Assembly (NCBI GenBank): GCA_016928955.1
Contig: JAFGJV010000059.1
Span: forward strand, 1-56,366
DNA length: 56,366 nucleotides
Origin: Spirochaetales bacterium
GTDB taxonomy: Bacteria; Spirochaetota; Spirochaetia; Treponematales; UBA12059
Reading direction: 5' to 3'
Part shown: positions 41,004-49,641 of the stretch, one piece after another
Position numbering within the stretch: the first letter of the stretch is position 1
Layout: each line of letters begins with the position of its first letter
Translations under genes and position numbers: made by a program
The notes under the pieces: model-generated
What the model saw: the letters and a program-made list of their open reading frames with translations, nothing else
Databases searched by the model: none
What the model was told of the DNA's origin: nothing

Positions 41004-42326
41004 ATGAAATCGTTCTATATCGACAACCACGGCTGCGCCAAAAACCAGGTGGACGCCGAGGAGCTGTCCGCCCGCCTGCGCGCCGAAGGCTGGACCGAGG
41101 CCGACTCGTCGTCAGGCGCGGGCCTCATCATCGTCAACACCTGCGGCTTCATAGAGGACGCCAAGAAGGAGTCCCTGGAGGCCGTCCTGGCGTTCAAGTC
41201 CGCCTATCCGGACAAGCGCGTCCTCATGGCCGGTTGCATGGCCCAGCGTTACGCCGATGCCCTGGGCGCGGAGCTGTCCGAGGCGGACGGCGTGTTCGGC
41301 AACGGCGACCTGTCGCAAATAGGGCAGGCCGCCGACGCCGCCCTGGAAGGCAGGCATGAGGTCAGGGCGCCGGACATACTCCCCTACGCCCCCGGACGCC
41401 GGGACCGGCTCATGGGTTTTCCGCGCCAGGCCTACCTCAAGCTTTCGGAGGGCTGTTCCAACAACTGCTCCTACTGCGCCATACCCCTGATACGCGGCGG
41501 CCTGTCCAGCCGCGATCCGGACGATGCCCTGGCGGAGTTCTCCGCCCTGGTGTCCTCCGGCGTGTACGAGGTGTGCCTCATAGGCCAGGACCTGGGCTCA
41601 TATGGCCTGGACCGCGCCGGGCGCCAGCTCCTGCCGGAATTCCTCTCGTCGCTGTCGTCCGTATCCGGCGACTTCCGCGTACGCTTCCTGTATATCCACC
41701 CCGACCGCTTCCCGCGCGGCATCCTGGACGCCTGCGCCAAAGACAGCCGCATAGTCCCCTACTTTGACCTGCCCTTCCAGCACGCGTCCGCCCCCGTCCT
41801 CAAGGCAATGAATCGCCACGGCGGCCCCGAACGTTACCTGGGCCTCCTTTCCGACATACGCTGGGCCCTGCCAGACGCCGTGGTGCGCTCCACCTTCCTG
41901 GTCGGCTTCCCGGGCGAAGGCGACGACGATTTCCGCGCCCTCCGCGATTTCCAGGACCGGGCCCGGCTGGACTGGCTGGGCGCCTTTTCCTACAGCCGGG
42001 AGGAGGACACGGCCGCCTACGCCATGAAGGGCCAGGTGCCCAAACGGGTGGCGGCCCGGCGCAAGCGCGAGATAGAGGAAGCCCAGCTGCCCATCACCGC
42101 CGCGGCGCTTGAACGCTGGGTTGGCCGCGACCAGCGCGTGCTGGTGGAAGAAGTGATAGACGACGAGGACCTGGCCATAGCCCGCGGGCCGGCCAATGCC
42201 CCGGAGGTAGACGGGGCCGTGGTGGTGGTCGGCGGAGAACCCAAGCCAGGCGATGTTGTGGCCGTGCGCGTGAGCGCCGTGCGCGGCGTCGACCTGGAGG
42301 CGGTGCCCCTTGACCGGCAGTCCTGA
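41004..42326 (+). CDS. rimO: Ribosomal protein S12 methylthiotransferase RimO
   Basis: Radical-SAM enzyme of 440 aa that adds a methylthio group to an aspartate of ribosomal protein S12. The N-terminal domain starts KSFYIDNHGCAKNQVDAEE and has further Cys residues for the auxiliary cluster (VNTCGF, AGCMAQ). The radical SAM motif is SEGCSNNCSYCAIP (CxxxCxxC, about 152-160). A C-terminal TRAM domain closes the protein. The start at 41004 gives the conserved N-terminus although no Shine-Dalgarno is visible. The 3' end overlaps the helicase gene by 17 bases. Confidence 0.92.
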   Translation: MKSFYIDNHGCAKNQVDAEELSARLRAEGWTEADSSSGAGLIIVNTCGFIEDAKKESLEAVLAFKSAYPDKRVLMAGCMAQRYADALGAELSEADGVFGNGDLSQIGQAADAALEGRHEVRAPDILPYAPGRRDRLMGFPRQAYLKLSEGCSNNCSYCAIPLIRGGLSSRDPDDALAEFSALVSSGVYEVCLIGQDLGSYGLDRAGRQLLPEFLSSLSSVSGDFRVRFLYIHPDRFPRGILDACAKDSRIVPYFDLPFQHASAPVLKAMNRHGGPERYLGLLSDIRWALPDAVVRSTFLVGFPGEGDDDFRALRDFQDRARLDWLGAFSYSREEDTAAYAMKGQVPKRVAARRKREIEEAQLPITAAALERWVGRDQRVLVEEVIDDEDLAIARGPANAPEVDGAVVVVGGEPKPGDVVAVRVSAVRGVDLEAVPLDRQS

Positions 42327-44514
42327 GCGGGCCCTGCCGCCCTATCTGGCCGGCCTCAATCCCGACCAGGTGCGGGCCGTGCTCCACGAAAACGGCAACC
42401 TGCTTATCCTGGCGGGCGCCGGATCCGGCAAGACGCGGGTCATAACCACCAAGATAGCCTGGCTGATACGCGAGCGCGGCGTGGCTCCCGAGTCCATCCT
42501 GGCGGTCACCTTCACCAACAAGGCGGCCGCGGAGATGCGCGAGCGGGCCTGCGCCATCGAGCCGGCCTGCGAGCGCGCCAACCTGCGCACTTTCCACTCG
42601 TTCGGCGCCTGGTTCCTGAGGCGCAACGCGGCGGCGGCCAGCCTGGACCGCGACTTTACCATTTACGACGACGACGATTCGACCACCCTGGTCAAGGCCG
42701 CCTTCCCGGACCTGTCGCGACCCGAGGCGTCCCGCCTGGCGTCGTCCATAGCCCGCGCCAAGGACTACGGCCTGGCCCCAGATGACCCCGGCCTGGACAC
42801 GCAGTTTCGGGGCATGCGCGAGTTCCGCCGCATGTACGCCGAGTACGAGCGCAGGCTCCGGGCCACCGGCAACGTGGACTTTGGCGACCTCATAGCCATG
42901 CCGTCCAGGATCCTGGCCCAGGACGAGGCCATACGAAAGCGCTTCCACCAGCGCGTGCGCGTCATCATGGTGGACGAGTACCAGGATTCCAACGTGGCGC
43001 AGTTCGCCCTGCTCAAGGCCCTGGCCGGCCCGGACAGCTATGTGTGCGTGGTGGGCGACGACGACCAGAGCATATACCGCTTCCGCGGCGCCGAGGTGCG
43101 CAACATCCTGTCCTTCCCAGACGAATTCCCCGGCACGGACATCATACGCCTGGAAACCAACTACCGCTCCTTCCAGAACATCCTGGACGTGGCCGGGGCC
43201 GTGGTGGCCAAAAACGAGGGCCGCCTGGGCAAGACGCTCAGGGCGGAGCGCGGACCCGGCAAAAAGCCCGTCCTGGCCGTGCTTGAGGACCACGAGGAGG
43301 AAGCCGCGTACTGCGTGCGCGTGATAGACGCGCGCCTGCGGGCCGGCGGCTCCTTCTCGGACGTGGCCATACTGTACCGCACCAACGCCCAGTCCCTGAC
43401 CTTTGAGAAAACCCTGCCCAAGGCCGGCATACCGGTGCGCCTGGTGGGAGCCGTGCGCTTCTACGAGCGCGAGGAGGTCAAGGACGCCCTGGCGGTGCTG
43501 GCCCTGGCGTCCAACCCGCGCGACGAAGTAGCCTTCAGGCGCGTGGTGAACAAGCCGGCCAGGGGCGTGGGCGATACCACCGCGGGCGCCGTGGTCGACA
43601 TGGCCTACGCGTCCGGCGGCGACCTGCTGGCGTCCTGCCAAGCGGTCACGCCGAGATCGGCCAAATCCAAAGCCGGACTGGCGTCGTTCGTCGCCTTCAT
43701 GGCCGAACTGTCAAGGCGCCTTGGCCCCGGCTCCGGGAGCGGGAATGCCGCGGATGCCGGGAGCGCCGCCGATTTCTCTATGGCCGACCCCCCGGCAGGC
43801 CCGCAGGATCCCGACCATGCCCTGTCCGTCCTGGTCGAGTGGGCCATACGCGAATCCGGCCTGTACGAATACCACAAGGGCCAGGACGCCATAGCCGGCA
43901 CGCAGAAGGCGTCCAACCTGGACGAGCTGGTGAACGCCGCGTCGGACTATGCGCTGGGCCGGGAAGGCCTGTCCGCCTTTTTGGAAGCCGTGGAACTGGA
44001 CCGCGCCCTGTCAGCGGGTGAGACCAGCTCGGAGGCCGTTACCCTGATTACCATGCACAACACAAAGGGCCTTGAGTTCCCCGTGGTGGTGGCCACGGGC
44101 CTCGAGCAGGGCCTGTTCCCGCGCGACGACGACGAGGGCGAGGACCTTGAGGAACAGCGCCGCCTGTTCTACGTGGCCATGACCCGGGCCAAGGACGAGC
44201 TCCACCTGACCTATTGCAGGCGGCGGCTGTACCGGGGCCGCTTCATTGACAGCCCGCCGTCCAAATTCCTGGCGGAAATTCCCAAGGATCTGTTCACCGT
44301 CTTTGGCGGCCGCATAGACCTGGGCGCCGCCGAGGCCCGGTCCACCTGGAAGCCGGGCACGGCCGTTTTCCACGACGACCACGGCTACGGACGCGTGGTC
44401 AAGGTGGCGCCGGCGGGCAACGCTGGCGTGGTCGTCATGGTCCGCTTCGAGACGGGCCGCACCCTGCAGTTTTTTCCCGAGTACGCACGCAAACTGGAGA
44501 TCATAAAAGAATGA
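42310..44514 (+). CDS. pcrA: UvrD/PcrA-type superfamily 1 DNA helicase
   Basis: ATP-driven 3'-5' helicase for repair and replication restart, 734 aa. Motif Q/I is LNPDQVRAVL then AGAGSGKTRVIT (about 35-46); TFTNKAAAEM, VDEYQDSN (motif II), GDDDQSIYRFRGA (III), LETNYRS (IV) and the late motifs VTLITMHNTKGLEFPVV and FYVAMTRAKDEL follow. The TTG at 42310 is the likeliest start, with GGAGG ten bases upstream. The C-terminus ends in a Tudor-like domain (KPGTAVFHDDHGYGRVVKV). Whether it is PcrA, UvrD or Rep cannot be told by eye. Confidence 0.92.
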   Translation: MTGSPERALPPYLAGLNPDQVRAVLHENGNLLILAGAGSGKTRVITTKIAWLIRERGVAPESILAVTFTNKAAAEMRERACAIEPACERANLRTFHSFGAWFLRRNAAAASLDRDFTIYDDDDSTTLVKAAFPDLSRPEASRLASSIARAKDYGLAPDDPGLDTQFRGMREFRRMYAEYERRLRATGNVDFGDLIAMPSRILAQDEAIRKRFHQRVRVIMVDEYQDSNVAQFALLKALAGPDSYVCVVGDDDQSIYRFRGAEVRNILSFPDEFPGTDIIRLETNYRSFQNILDVAGAVVAKNEGRLGKTLRAERGPGKKPVLAVLEDHEEEAAYCVRVIDARLRAGGSFSDVAILYRTNAQSLTFEKTLPKAGIPVRLVGAVRFYEREEVKDALAVLALASNPRDEVAFRRVVNKPARGVGDTTAGAVVDMAYASGGDLLASCQAVTPRSAKSKAGLASFVAFMAELSRRLGPGSGSGNAADAGSAADFSMADPPAGPQDPDHALSVLVEWAIRESGLYEYHKGQDAIAGTQKASNLDELVNAASDYALGREGLSAFLEAVELDRALSAGETSSEAVTLITMHNTKGLEFPVVVATGLEQGLFPRDDDEGEDLEEQRRLFYVAMTRAKDELHLTYCRRRLYRGRFIDSPPSKFLAEIPKDLFTVFGGRIDLGAAEARSTWKPGTAVFHDDHGYGRVVKVAPAGNAGVVVMVRFETGRTLQFFPEYARKLEIIKE

Positions 44515-45290
44515 AACCAGAGACAGATGACCTTCTGCGCCTCCTCTCACCCGTCCGGAGGGTCAGGGGCAACCGCCTGTACACGGCGGACGGCGCTCGC
44601 TACCTGGACCTGTGGCTGGACGGGGGCCGGGCCATCCTGGGCGAGCGCGAGCGGCAGGCAAGGGTTCAGGCGGCCAACGCCGCGGACAAGGGCCTCACGC
44701 GCTGCTACCCGGGCCTCTACGACCGCCGTTTTGCCAAGGCTGTCCTGGCCGCGTGGCCGGGCTTTGCGGCCATCCGCGTGTTCTTGAACGACGAGCGCGC
44801 CTTGGCAGCCCTCGGCCGCCTGGGCGCCAAACCCGAGACGCCCAGAGTCCTCCAGACGCCGTCATCCAGCGCGCGCTTCATCCTGCCCCGCCTGCCCTGC
44901 CCCCGGCCTTTTGCGCCGGCTCCTGTCCTGGCCAGGTCGGAAGCCGATTTCGGGAGCGAGCGCGGCGAACTGGTGCCCCAGCTCATGCTGGCCGCCGGGG
45001 CCAGGGCGCTGGCGTCGTGGGCTGGCGCCGAGCGCGAGGGCTACGGGCCCGGGCTCTGGGCCCGCTTTGACAAAAGGCTGTCCGCGTGGTTCGAGCGGGA
45101 TGGGCCTTGGCTGTGGGCTCGCGGCAGGCCCCGGGGCGCCGAGTACGAGCGCTTCTTCCGGGCATGCATGGCTGGCGGCGCCCTGGTGTCGCCCGATCCC
45201 GACGAGCCGTCAGCCGTACCGCCGGACTTTGACGACGGGGAGCTGGTCAAGCTGGTCCGGGCCCTGGCTTCCGCCGCTCGGGCAGATTGA
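44511..45290 (+). CDS. Degenerate class III aminotransferase-like protein
   Basis: A 259-aa protein of uncertain role. The first 100 residues match the opening of class III aminotransferases: GNRLYTADGARYLDLWLDGGRAILG, then a TRCYPGLYDRRFAKAV stretch. It lacks the PLP-binding lysine region and the large central domain, so it is unlikely to be active. The remainder is unassigned. The ATG overlaps the helicase stop, so it is co-translated with it. Its last 44 bases overlap the convergent transporter gene. Confidence 0.55.
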   Translation: MKPETDDLLRLLSPVRRVRGNRLYTADGARYLDLWLDGGRAILGERERQARVQAANAADKGLTRCYPGLYDRRFAKAVLAAWPGFAAIRVFLNDERALAALGRLGAKPETPRVLQTPSSSARFILPRLPCPRPFAPAPVLARSEADFGSERGELVPQLMLAAGARALASWAGAEREGYGPGLWARFDKRLSAWFERDGPWLWARGRPRGAEYERFFRACMAGGALVSPDPDEPSAVPPDFDDGELVKLVRALASAARAD

Positions 45291-46128
45291 GGGCCAGCAC
45301 ACCGGCCAGGATAAAGGCGCCCCCGGCCAGCTGAACGGCCGACAGCCGCTCTCCCAGGAAAACGGCCGACAAGATTATGGTTACCAGGGGCTCAACCGTG
45401 GACACCAGCGACGCGTCTGACGCGCCTATGGCCTTGATGGCAGCGAACAGGGTCACGATGGGCAGCACCGTGGCGACCAGGGCCAGCCCCAGGAGGCCGA
45501 ACACGGAACCCGGTCCCAAGGGCAGGCGCGTCGATCCGTCTATCAGGGTGACGACCCAATACACCAGCGCGGCCGCCGTCATTACGCAGGTGGTGGCGAA
45601 TACAGGATCCAGGCGGGCTAGCACGCGTTCGCCGGCCACCAGGTATGCCGCGTAACTGGCCGCCACGGCAACGCCGAACACATACCCTATCACCGGATAG
45701 GAACCCCGGGCTCCCAGCGTGAGAACACAGCCGGCCAGGGCAAGGATCAGGGCGGCAAGCTGGCGGCTACGCGGCCGTTCCCTGAATACCAGGGCGGACA
45801 GACCCACCACAAAGGCCGGGTACAGGTACAGAAGCAGGGACGCAAGACCCGGATCCAGATGCCTGACCGTGAGGAAGTACAGACCCGCCTGGGGAGAAAA
45901 GCCCAGGGCTCCAAGAAGCAGGGCCGAGCGGTAGTCGCGCGCGCTCCGTTTCCATCCGCCCCTGGCCAGGAGCCACAGCCACAGGGCGGATGCCGCTATG
46001 GTAAAGCGCCAGGCCAGGGCCTGGGGCACGGAAAAGCCTTCCGCGTACACGAACTTGGCCAGGAGCCCCAGGGTGGCAAAGGATGTTGCCGACACCAGGG
46101 CCAGGCCCACGCCGGCGGCTCTGCTCAT
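45247..46128 (-). CDS. EamA/DMT-family transporter
   Basis: An inner-membrane exporter-like protein, 293 aa, with about ten hydrophobic helices arranged as two EamA repeats (GLALVSATSFATLGLLAKFV and GYVFGVAVAASYAAYLVAGE mark the halves). The second repeat ends with SLVSTVEPLVTIILSAVFLGE, typical of this family. Substrate unknown. The ATG overlaps the upstream stop by four bases, and the 3' end overlaps a convergent gene. Confidence 0.85.
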   Translation of the reverse strand: MSRAAGVGLALVSATSFATLGLLAKFVYAEGFSVPQALAWRFTIAASALWLWLLARGGWKRSARDYRSALLLGALGFSPQAGLYFLTVRHLDPGLASLLLYLYPAFVVGLSALVFRERPRSRQLAALILALAGCVLTLGARGSYPVIGYVFGVAVAASYAAYLVAGERVLARLDPVFATTCVMTAAALVYWVVTLIDGSTRLPLGPGSVFGLLGLALVATVLPIVTLFAAIKAIGASDASLVSTVEPLVTIILSAVFLGERLSAVQLAGGAFILAGVLALNLPERRKPGPGPA

Positions 46129-47630
46129 TTGTCGGTGTCAAACGCCGTGGCGCCAAGCTCGTAGTCGTCGGGACGCAGGCCCGCGCGCACGGACGCCACG
46201 TCGGCCGTCTTGCGCTCGAGTTCGGAAAGGCGCCAGCTGCGGCCGTCCGGGCCCGGATCGCCGCCCTCATACGCCGCAAGGCGCTCAAGCTCGCGGACCG
46301 CGGCCCGGCTATCGGCGGGCCTGGCGGACTCGGGCAGGGAACGCGGATCGGGCGCGGCCACCGAGCCAGGCCGGTCCAAAGCCTGGGCGTAGAGCACGCG
46401 CCTCAGGTTGGCCAGCTTGACGCGCTCGTTTTGGGCCTTGAGGCGGGCGGCGCGCACGGCCGGCACCAGCCAGAACAGGACGGAAAACACGATGGGCACT
46501 ATCCCAAGGCCAACCAGTATGACGTTCACCGCGCCCGGCCCCAAGCCCAGGAATTCATAGAACAGCTTGAGCGTGTACGCGTACAGGGCAGTGCCGCCCT
46601 TGATGACCAGCTTGCCGGCGGGCAGTCCCACGGTCAGGGCGCTGAACAGATAGTACGAGCCAAACAGCAGGTTGACCCCGTTGATGCCCGCGTACCAGGT
46701 GTTGGACGTGCCTGGATTTGCGGAGAAGGGACGCAGGGGAGCCAGCGGGGCGTCGGCCGCTCCGTACCCATCTTCCTGGGCCCTGCGCACAAGGCCGGGG
46801 AAGCGGTAGTACACGGTACCCTGGGGGCTGACCTCGGGACTGCCCTCGAACTCGTACAGGTAGCGGCTGATCTCGGTTTCTGCCTTTTGTGGCGGGAGCC
46901 CCGTGATGGCCATGAAGTCCTCAAGGAGGAGGATGCCGCCGCGCCTGGCCGCCAGGGCGGCCAAAGCCTTGCGCTCCACGGTTCCCTGGTTGGCGCCCGG
47001 ATCAGGCTCGCCGAACACAAAGGAGAAAATAGCCTTGTGGAGGGGCCTCCGCGGCGGCTTGGACTGGGCCCTGGCAGAGCGGTACGCTCCCTCCATGGCG
47101 CGCTGGCCGGGAGTCTTGAACATTTCGTTGTAGAACCAGATGCGGACAAAGAGCTCGATCAGGCGGCCTGCCATGAAACCGCCCCCGGACGATCGCCCGC
47201 GCGAGCGGTTGTCCTTGCCCTGGCCGGCCATAGACGCTACCACGGCCAGCACGGCCAGCAGGATGAAGAGGACAAAATAGCCCACCAGCATGACCATGAT
47301 CCACGCCTTGAACAGGAAGGTGGCCACGGATGCCGCCGTTTTCTTGAAAGCCTTCCAGGAGCGCCTGAGCGATGGCCCGAGGCCCCGGTAGCGGCTGACG
47401 AAGCCGCGCGGAAAGGAATACAGGATCTCACCAGAATCGGTCACTTCCAGGCGGCCTGCATACTCGTCGCTGACCGCGGGGAGCTCGGTCTCAACCTGGT
47501 AGCGGGGAAGGCCCGTGCGGGCGACGAGGTCGGCCACGGTGGCCCGCCCCCTGGTCCTCTTGAGCGCCTTGGTCAGCGTGTCCTGCACCCGGTCGCGTTT
47601 GTAGTCGTATACCTTCTTGACTTCGGCCAT
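46125..47630 (-). CDS. Membrane protein with two winged-helix-like repeats
   Basis: A 501-aa protein not assigned to a named family. Residues 31-76 (TVADLVARTGLPRYQVETEL then a wing-like GEILYSFP) and about 225-275 (LEDFMAITGLPPQKAETEI then GTVYYRFP) are clearly duplicated winged-helix-like modules. Between and after them lie membrane helices (about 98-125 and two near 325-400). A charged C-terminal tail follows. The duplication suggests a membrane-anchored nucleic-acid or protein-binding device. GGAAGGAC precedes the ATG. Confidence 0.6.
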   Translation of the reverse strand: MAEVKKVYDYKRDRVQDTLTKALKRTRGRATVADLVARTGLPRYQVETELPAVSDEYAGRLEVTDSGEILYSFPRGFVSRYRGLGPSLRRSWKAFKKTAASVATFLFKAWIMVMLVGYFVLFILLAVLAVVASMAGQGKDNRSRGRSSGGGFMAGRLIELFVRIWFYNEMFKTPGQRAMEGAYRSARAQSKPPRRPLHKAIFSFVFGEPDPGANQGTVERKALAALAARRGGILLLEDFMAITGLPPQKAETEISRYLYEFEGSPEVSPQGTVYYRFPGLVRRAQEDGYGAADAPLAPLRPFSANPGTSNTWYAGINGVNLLFGSYYLFSALTVGLPAGKLVIKGGTALYAYTLKLFYEFLGLGPGAVNVILVGLGIVPIVFSVLFWLVPAVRAARLKAQNERVKLANLRRVLYAQALDRPGSVAAPDPRSLPESARPADSRAAVRELERLAAYEGGDPGPDGRSWRLSELERKTADVASVRAGLRPDDYELGATAFDTDK

Positions 47631-47676
47631 TGTCCGTCCTTCCGCGCCCCCCGTTTGGGGCGACGCCAGTCCGCCT

Positions 47677-49146
47677 TCAGCGCCTGATCGCTGCCAGAGC
47701 GTCGGAATACAGCCGCTCGTACTCCCTGGCCGAGCGGTCCCAGGAAAATTCCTGGGCCATGGCGCGCCGTATCATGCCGCGCACATGCTCCCTTTTATTA
47801 TAATAAGCCCAGACGGCCCAGCCAACAGTATCGTATATGGAACGGGGCGACAAATGGTCGAACATGAAGCCTGTGCCGGAGCCGGAATCCTGGTCGTAGT
47901 TGGACACCGTGTCCGCAAGGCCTCCCGTGCGATGGACGATGGGCAGGGTGCCGTAACGCAGGGAGTACATCTGGTTGAGGCCGCAGGGCTCGTAACGGCT
48001 GGGCATCAGGAAGAAATCGGAGCCGGCCTCCACCAGGTGGGCCAGGTCCTCCGAGTAGCCGATGCGCGCGCGGAAATTGGGCAAGCGGCCTGACAGGGTA
48101 CGCAGTTCGGCCTCGCACCACGCGTCGCCCGAGCCAAGGACGACGAACTGGATATCCATGTCGCGGCATATGGGCACCGCTGAGCCGTGCGCTGGCCCGA
48201 AGAGCTCGCCAACGCCCTTTTGGTCGGCCAGGCGCGTGACCATGCCTATCAGCGGCACGTCCGGGCGCTCCTCAAGCCCAAAGGCCTTCTGCAGGGCGGT
48301 CTTGCACTGTGCCTTTCCAGACAGGTCCGCGGCGCTGTATCGCGCCGGCAAACGCTTGTCCGTGGCCGGATTCCATTCGTCCGTATCCACGCCGTTCAGT
48401 ATGCCCACCAGGTCGGCGCTCCGGTGCCTGAGGAGCCCGTCCAGCCCCTGGCCAAGCTCGGGCGTCTGGATTTCCCGCGCGTAGCTGGGCGACACGGTGG
48501 ACAGACGGTCGGCGCTGGCCAGGCCGGTTTTAAGCAGGTTGAGGGCTCCGTGGTATTCCAGGCCGGCCCCGTGGTACAGCTCCCAGGGCAGGCCAAAATA
48601 CGGGAAATTTTCCTTTGCGTACACGCCCTGGTAGCCCAGGTTGTGGATGGTGAACACGGTGGCCGAGCGCGAGAACTCGGTGCCGGCCTCCGCGAAGCGC
48701 CTGTAGACGGGTACCAGCCCGGTCGGCCAGTCGTGGGCGTGGAACACGTCCGGAACCCAGCCAAGCTTGCGGCAGAGCTGGAAGGCCGCGCGGGAAAAGA
48801 ACGAAAAGCGGCGGGGATTGTCCGAGTAGTCGCTTTCCGAACGGGAGCCGTACAGGCCTTCCCGGCCGAAATACGCCTCGTGCTCGATGAAGTACACGGG
48901 CACGTCCAGCCCGGGTAGGATGCCGCGGTACACCCCGGACCACTGCTCACCGGAACCCATGGGAACGCCCAGGGGACCCGGCAGAGCCTCAAGGCCGCTT
49001 TTGTCCACGGAGTAGTAGCGTGGGAGCACCACGCGCACGTCGTGACCGAGCCGCTTGAGGGCGCCGGCAAGGGCGCTCACGGCGTCAGCCAGCCCCCCGG
49101 ATTTGGCAAAGGGCGCTGCCTCGCTGGTAACCATCAGGATGTTCAC
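47677..49146 (-). CDS. glgA: Glycogen synthase (ADP-glucose type)
   Basis: Builds alpha-1,4-glucan from ADP-glucose; 489 aa, normal for the family. The N-terminus has MNILMVTSEAAPFAKSGGLAD with the KSGGL substrate loop. HAHDWPTGLVP and the C-terminal SRYEPCGLNQMYSLRYGTLP with PxxGG-like TGGLADTV complete the GT5 fold. AGGAG is 11 bases from the ATG. No other glycogen gene is adjacent. Confidence 0.95.
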   Translation of the reverse strand: MNILMVTSEAAPFAKSGGLADAVSALAGALKRLGHDVRVVLPRYYSVDKSGLEALPGPLGVPMGSGEQWSGVYRGILPGLDVPVYFIEHEAYFGREGLYGSRSESDYSDNPRRFSFFSRAAFQLCRKLGWVPDVFHAHDWPTGLVPVYRRFAEAGTEFSRSATVFTIHNLGYQGVYAKENFPYFGLPWELYHGAGLEYHGALNLLKTGLASADRLSTVSPSYAREIQTPELGQGLDGLLRHRSADLVGILNGVDTDEWNPATDKRLPARYSAADLSGKAQCKTALQKAFGLEERPDVPLIGMVTRLADQKGVGELFGPAHGSAVPICRDMDIQFVVLGSGDAWCEAELRTLSGRLPNFRARIGYSEDLAHLVEAGSDFFLMPSRYEPCGLNQMYSLRYGTLPIVHRTGGLADTVSNYDQDSGSGTGFMFDHLSPRSIYDTVGWAVWAYYNKREHVRGMIRRAMAQEFSWDRSAREYERLYSDALAAIRR

Positions 49147-49197
49147 GGCTTGCTCCTGCGCCTTGGATGATGCGGGCGTGCGTGGGCCCGGACGGGC

Positions 49198-49208
49198 AGT
49201 ATAGCACA
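49198..49208 (-). promoter_or_regulatory. Extended -10 element upstream of glgA
   Basis: On the minus strand TGTGCTATACT, identical to the element before the PAP2 gene. A GC-rich hairpin (GGCGGCC 49211-49217 with GGCCGCC 49238-49244) lies just upstream, between zur and glgA, and may end zinc-operon transcription. Confidence 0.45.
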
Positions 49209-49251
49209 GAGGCGGCCCCGCGGCGTAGCGGCTATGCGGCCGCCGATGCCC

Positions 49252-49641
49252 TCAGGCTCCGCCCGCCTTGGCCGCGCAGTCGGCGCAGTCCCCGGTCAGG
49301 TAGAGGGCGTGGCCCTTGACCCTGATGCCGTATTCCTTTTCGTAGCCGGCCAGGATGCTGTCCAGCACGCAGCTCCCAAGATCCACAAAGCGGTGGCAGG
49401 TCCTGCAGTGGAACCAGTGCCGGTGAGCGGCCGCCGCCTTGACGTAGTAGCGCTCGGTGCCGTGCTCGTCGCAATGGAACACAAAGGACTCGGCAAGACC
49501 CGCGCCTTCCAGGTAGGCCAAAGCCCTGTACACGGTGGCCTGGTCGCAGGATTGGCCTATGGCTTCCATGACCCCAGCGGCCGACAGGGGTTCGGCCGCG
49601 TTGTCAAGGGCAGCCAGTACCCGGCTCCGAGCCTTGGTCAC
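49252..49641 (-). CDS. zur: Fur-family repressor, probably Zur
   Basis: Metal-responsive repressor of 129 aa. The winged-helix part includes CDQATVYRALAYLEGAGLAES. Two CxxC pairs (HCRTCH and DCADCA) hold structural zinc, and His-rich AAAHRHWFHC provides regulatory ligands. As the last gene of the znuA-znuC-znuB operon it is more likely a zinc than an iron or peroxide sensor. The start is a GTG overlapping the permease stop. Autoregulation of the operon is likely. Confidence 0.82.
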   Translation of the reverse strand: MTKARSRVLAALDNAAEPLSAAGVMEAIGQSCDQATVYRALAYLEGAGLAESFVFHCDEHGTERYYVKAAAAHRHWFHCRTCHRFVDLGSCVLDSILAGYEKEYGIRVKGHALYLTGDCADCAAKAGGA

